Below are positions 62,951 to 64,000 of a DNA stretch of 64,000 nt, in pieces; the first letter of the stretch is position 1; the number at the start of each line of letters is the position of its first letter. The notes beneath the pieces were generated by a model, which had not been told where the DNA came from, made no database searches, and saw only the letters and a list, made by a program, of their open reading frames with translations. The DNA lies in NCBI GenBank assembly GCA_000708835.1, contig DF237144.1, positions 85,669-149,668 on the forward strand, in the 5' to 3' direction. Both the position numbers and the translations under genes were made by a program. Origin of the DNA: Klebsormidium nitens. Taxonomy: Eukaryota; Streptophyta; Klebsormidiophyceae; Klebsormidiales; Klebsormidiaceae.

Positions 62951-62989
62951 GACGCTGACAGTGACGCTGACAGTGACGCTGACAGTGAC
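62951..62989 (+). repeat. 12-bp tandem repeat
   Basis: GACGCTGACAGT is repeated three times perfectly, followed by a partial GAC. Single CTGACAGTGAC-type copies occur again near 63100, so the array was once longer or was partly dispersed. Confidence 0.9.
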
Positions 62990-63440
62990 CGGGGCCTCAC
63001 TGTGACATTAGGGTTAGGTTGCAAACCTGTGACGGGTTCGTGGCAATCGACTAGCCTTTTGTTAGGGTTACGTCATTTCCCAGTGACATTAGGGTTCCTC
63101 ACTGACAGTGACAACCGGGCAGAGTCCTTTTGGTTTAGTGTAGGTAGCCACTTTCTCTGACCCGGTCCCCATCTGTACCGAGTCCGTACCGCATATTGTA
63201 CCGTAAAATCTGACAACTCTGACAAAGTTTTGATCGAAGGACCTGATCTGACATTTTATTCCACGCGGACACCTTGAGAGCCTATGATCCCGCGTGTGAA
63301 ATGTTTTCACACTTTTTGAAGCCTGAGACACTAACAAAAGGAGAATGCTTCGTCGTACTTGCCGCACTGAGACAACGTGCCCGGCCAGTCACGACGGTGT
63401 GACGTAACTCTGAGTCCGCTAGCTACCGTACTAAGACTTG

Positions 63441-63632
63441 TCTCGATTTCATGTTGACTAAGGGCCATGTTGACTAAGGGGGGCGCCCGGGGGACGGGTG
63501 GGGTTGGTTTGGGGGTTAGGGTGGGTACGGGTGCGGAGCGTGTCAATTTTGGGTTTAGGTTTTTAGTTTGTTTTGGTCCCCGAGCACTGTCCTTAGTCAA
63601 CATGCTATTAGTTAGTCAACATGAAATCGAGA
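63441..63632. mobile_element. fold-back / MITE-like element
   Basis: The 21 bases at 63441-63461 are the exact reverse complement of 63612-63632. Nested inside, 63466-63479 pairs perfectly with 63591-63604 (CATGTTGACTAAGG and its complement). Both stems share the TGTTGACTAAG core, so each terminus carries it twice. The interior is the G/T-rich GGTTGGTTTG core also found near 42.6 kb and 3.1 kb. There is no coding capacity and no clear target-site duplication. Confidence 0.65.
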
Positions 63633-64000
63633 AGTATCTACTAAGGGACCGTTGCCAAACCGCGCGGTCACGCGGCCGCGCTTCTACTTCACCCGCCCGG
63701 CGCCCCGGAGGCCGCCCGCGCTCGCCGTTATAGGCCGCCCGCGGCCGCTTTGCCAGTGGCCGCCTGTGGCCGCCTGGCTTTAAAATTCTGCAATGGCCCC
63801 GCAGCCTGACTTATCGTACTTTACATCTGCACATGATGCAGGCTCGAGGCGCGCACGTACGTCAGTGTTCGCACGCAACTGGGAAATCTCGCAACGAGCT
63901 CGCAACGTCCAAGCAGGGATGTCATTGAACATTTAGTCCCCATTGAGTCTGTGAGTCACGTCCCAGTCACGTACACTGTGAGATGTGCTGCGGGGTGCTC

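Larger units (their letters stand above)
61856..64000. other. intergenic region with small repeats
   Basis: No gene is supported. It contains a short CCACCCT/AGGGTGG hairpin at about 62388-62411, the 12-bp tandem repeat at 62951-62989, and the fold-back element at 63441-63632. Beyond 63650 the sequence is GC-rich (GGCCGCCCGCGGCCGC) with no open structure. Confidence 0.45.

Noticed and set aside
63001-63100. TTAGGGTTAGG text resembling telomeric repeats
   Set aside because: Only isolated single or double units in G/T-rich DNA, no array.

Overview
This is a nuclear window from a plant-lineage eukaryote, most consistent with a streptophyte (charophyte) green alga such as Klebsormidium. The reasons are a CYP74 cytochrome P450 of the allene oxide synthase type with a plastid-transit-like N-terminus, Golgi glycosyltransferases of plant type, a eukaryotic tRNA-Ile(AAU), genes of up to 14 exons with GT-AG introns, and about 50% GC with TE-like intergenic islands. 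The species is inferred; nothing in the DNA names it. I derived the gene models by hand, matching splice sites and intron phase. In all five multi-exon models whose protein has a recognisable architecture, the phases add up to an uninterrupted frame.

Layout: (1) 2318-10528 (+), a secreted Pro/Thr-rich protein with Cys-rich modules, 8 exons, 516 aa. (2) 12522-24043 (-), a type II membrane protein with two GT4 glycosyltransferase domains, 14 exons, 1250 aa. (3) 26870-26943 (+), tRNA-Ile(AAU). (4) 27703-28337 (+), a possible small two-exon gene. (5) 35663-42258 (-), a GT90/CAP10-like glycosyltransferase, 5 exons, 519 aa; its third intron from the 3' end side (between exons 2 and 3) contains an assembly gap at 39290-39605. 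(6) 43774-54145 (+), a CYP74 allene oxide synthase-like gene, 9 exons, 584 aa. (7) 57046-61346 (-), a GT17 glycosyltransferase, 4 exons, 541 aa. (8) 61360-61855 (+), a possible repeat-protein pseudogene. Intergenic stretches carry dispersed repeats and no gene I can support.

Three predicted Golgi membrane glycosyltransferases of three families lie on one strand, near a secreted Ser/Thr/Pro-rich protein that could be a glycosylation target. That suggests a cell-surface theme, but co-location in a eukaryote is weak evidence of joint function. The CYP74 gene belongs to plastid oxylipin metabolism and looks unrelated.

The most striking feature is not a gene. In every multi-exon gene, introns contain decayed tandem copies of the adjacent exon edge plus its splice site. 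Copies of an exon's 5' edge lie only upstream of it, and copies of its 3' edge only downstream, with a period of about 115-190 bp and up to six copies. The functional copy is always the one joined to the exon body. In the arrays I compared closely, similarity falls with distance from the exon. I call these exon-edge shadow arrays. They multiply potential splice sites, and in one case seem to have made a frame-neutral cassette exon (8851-8955).
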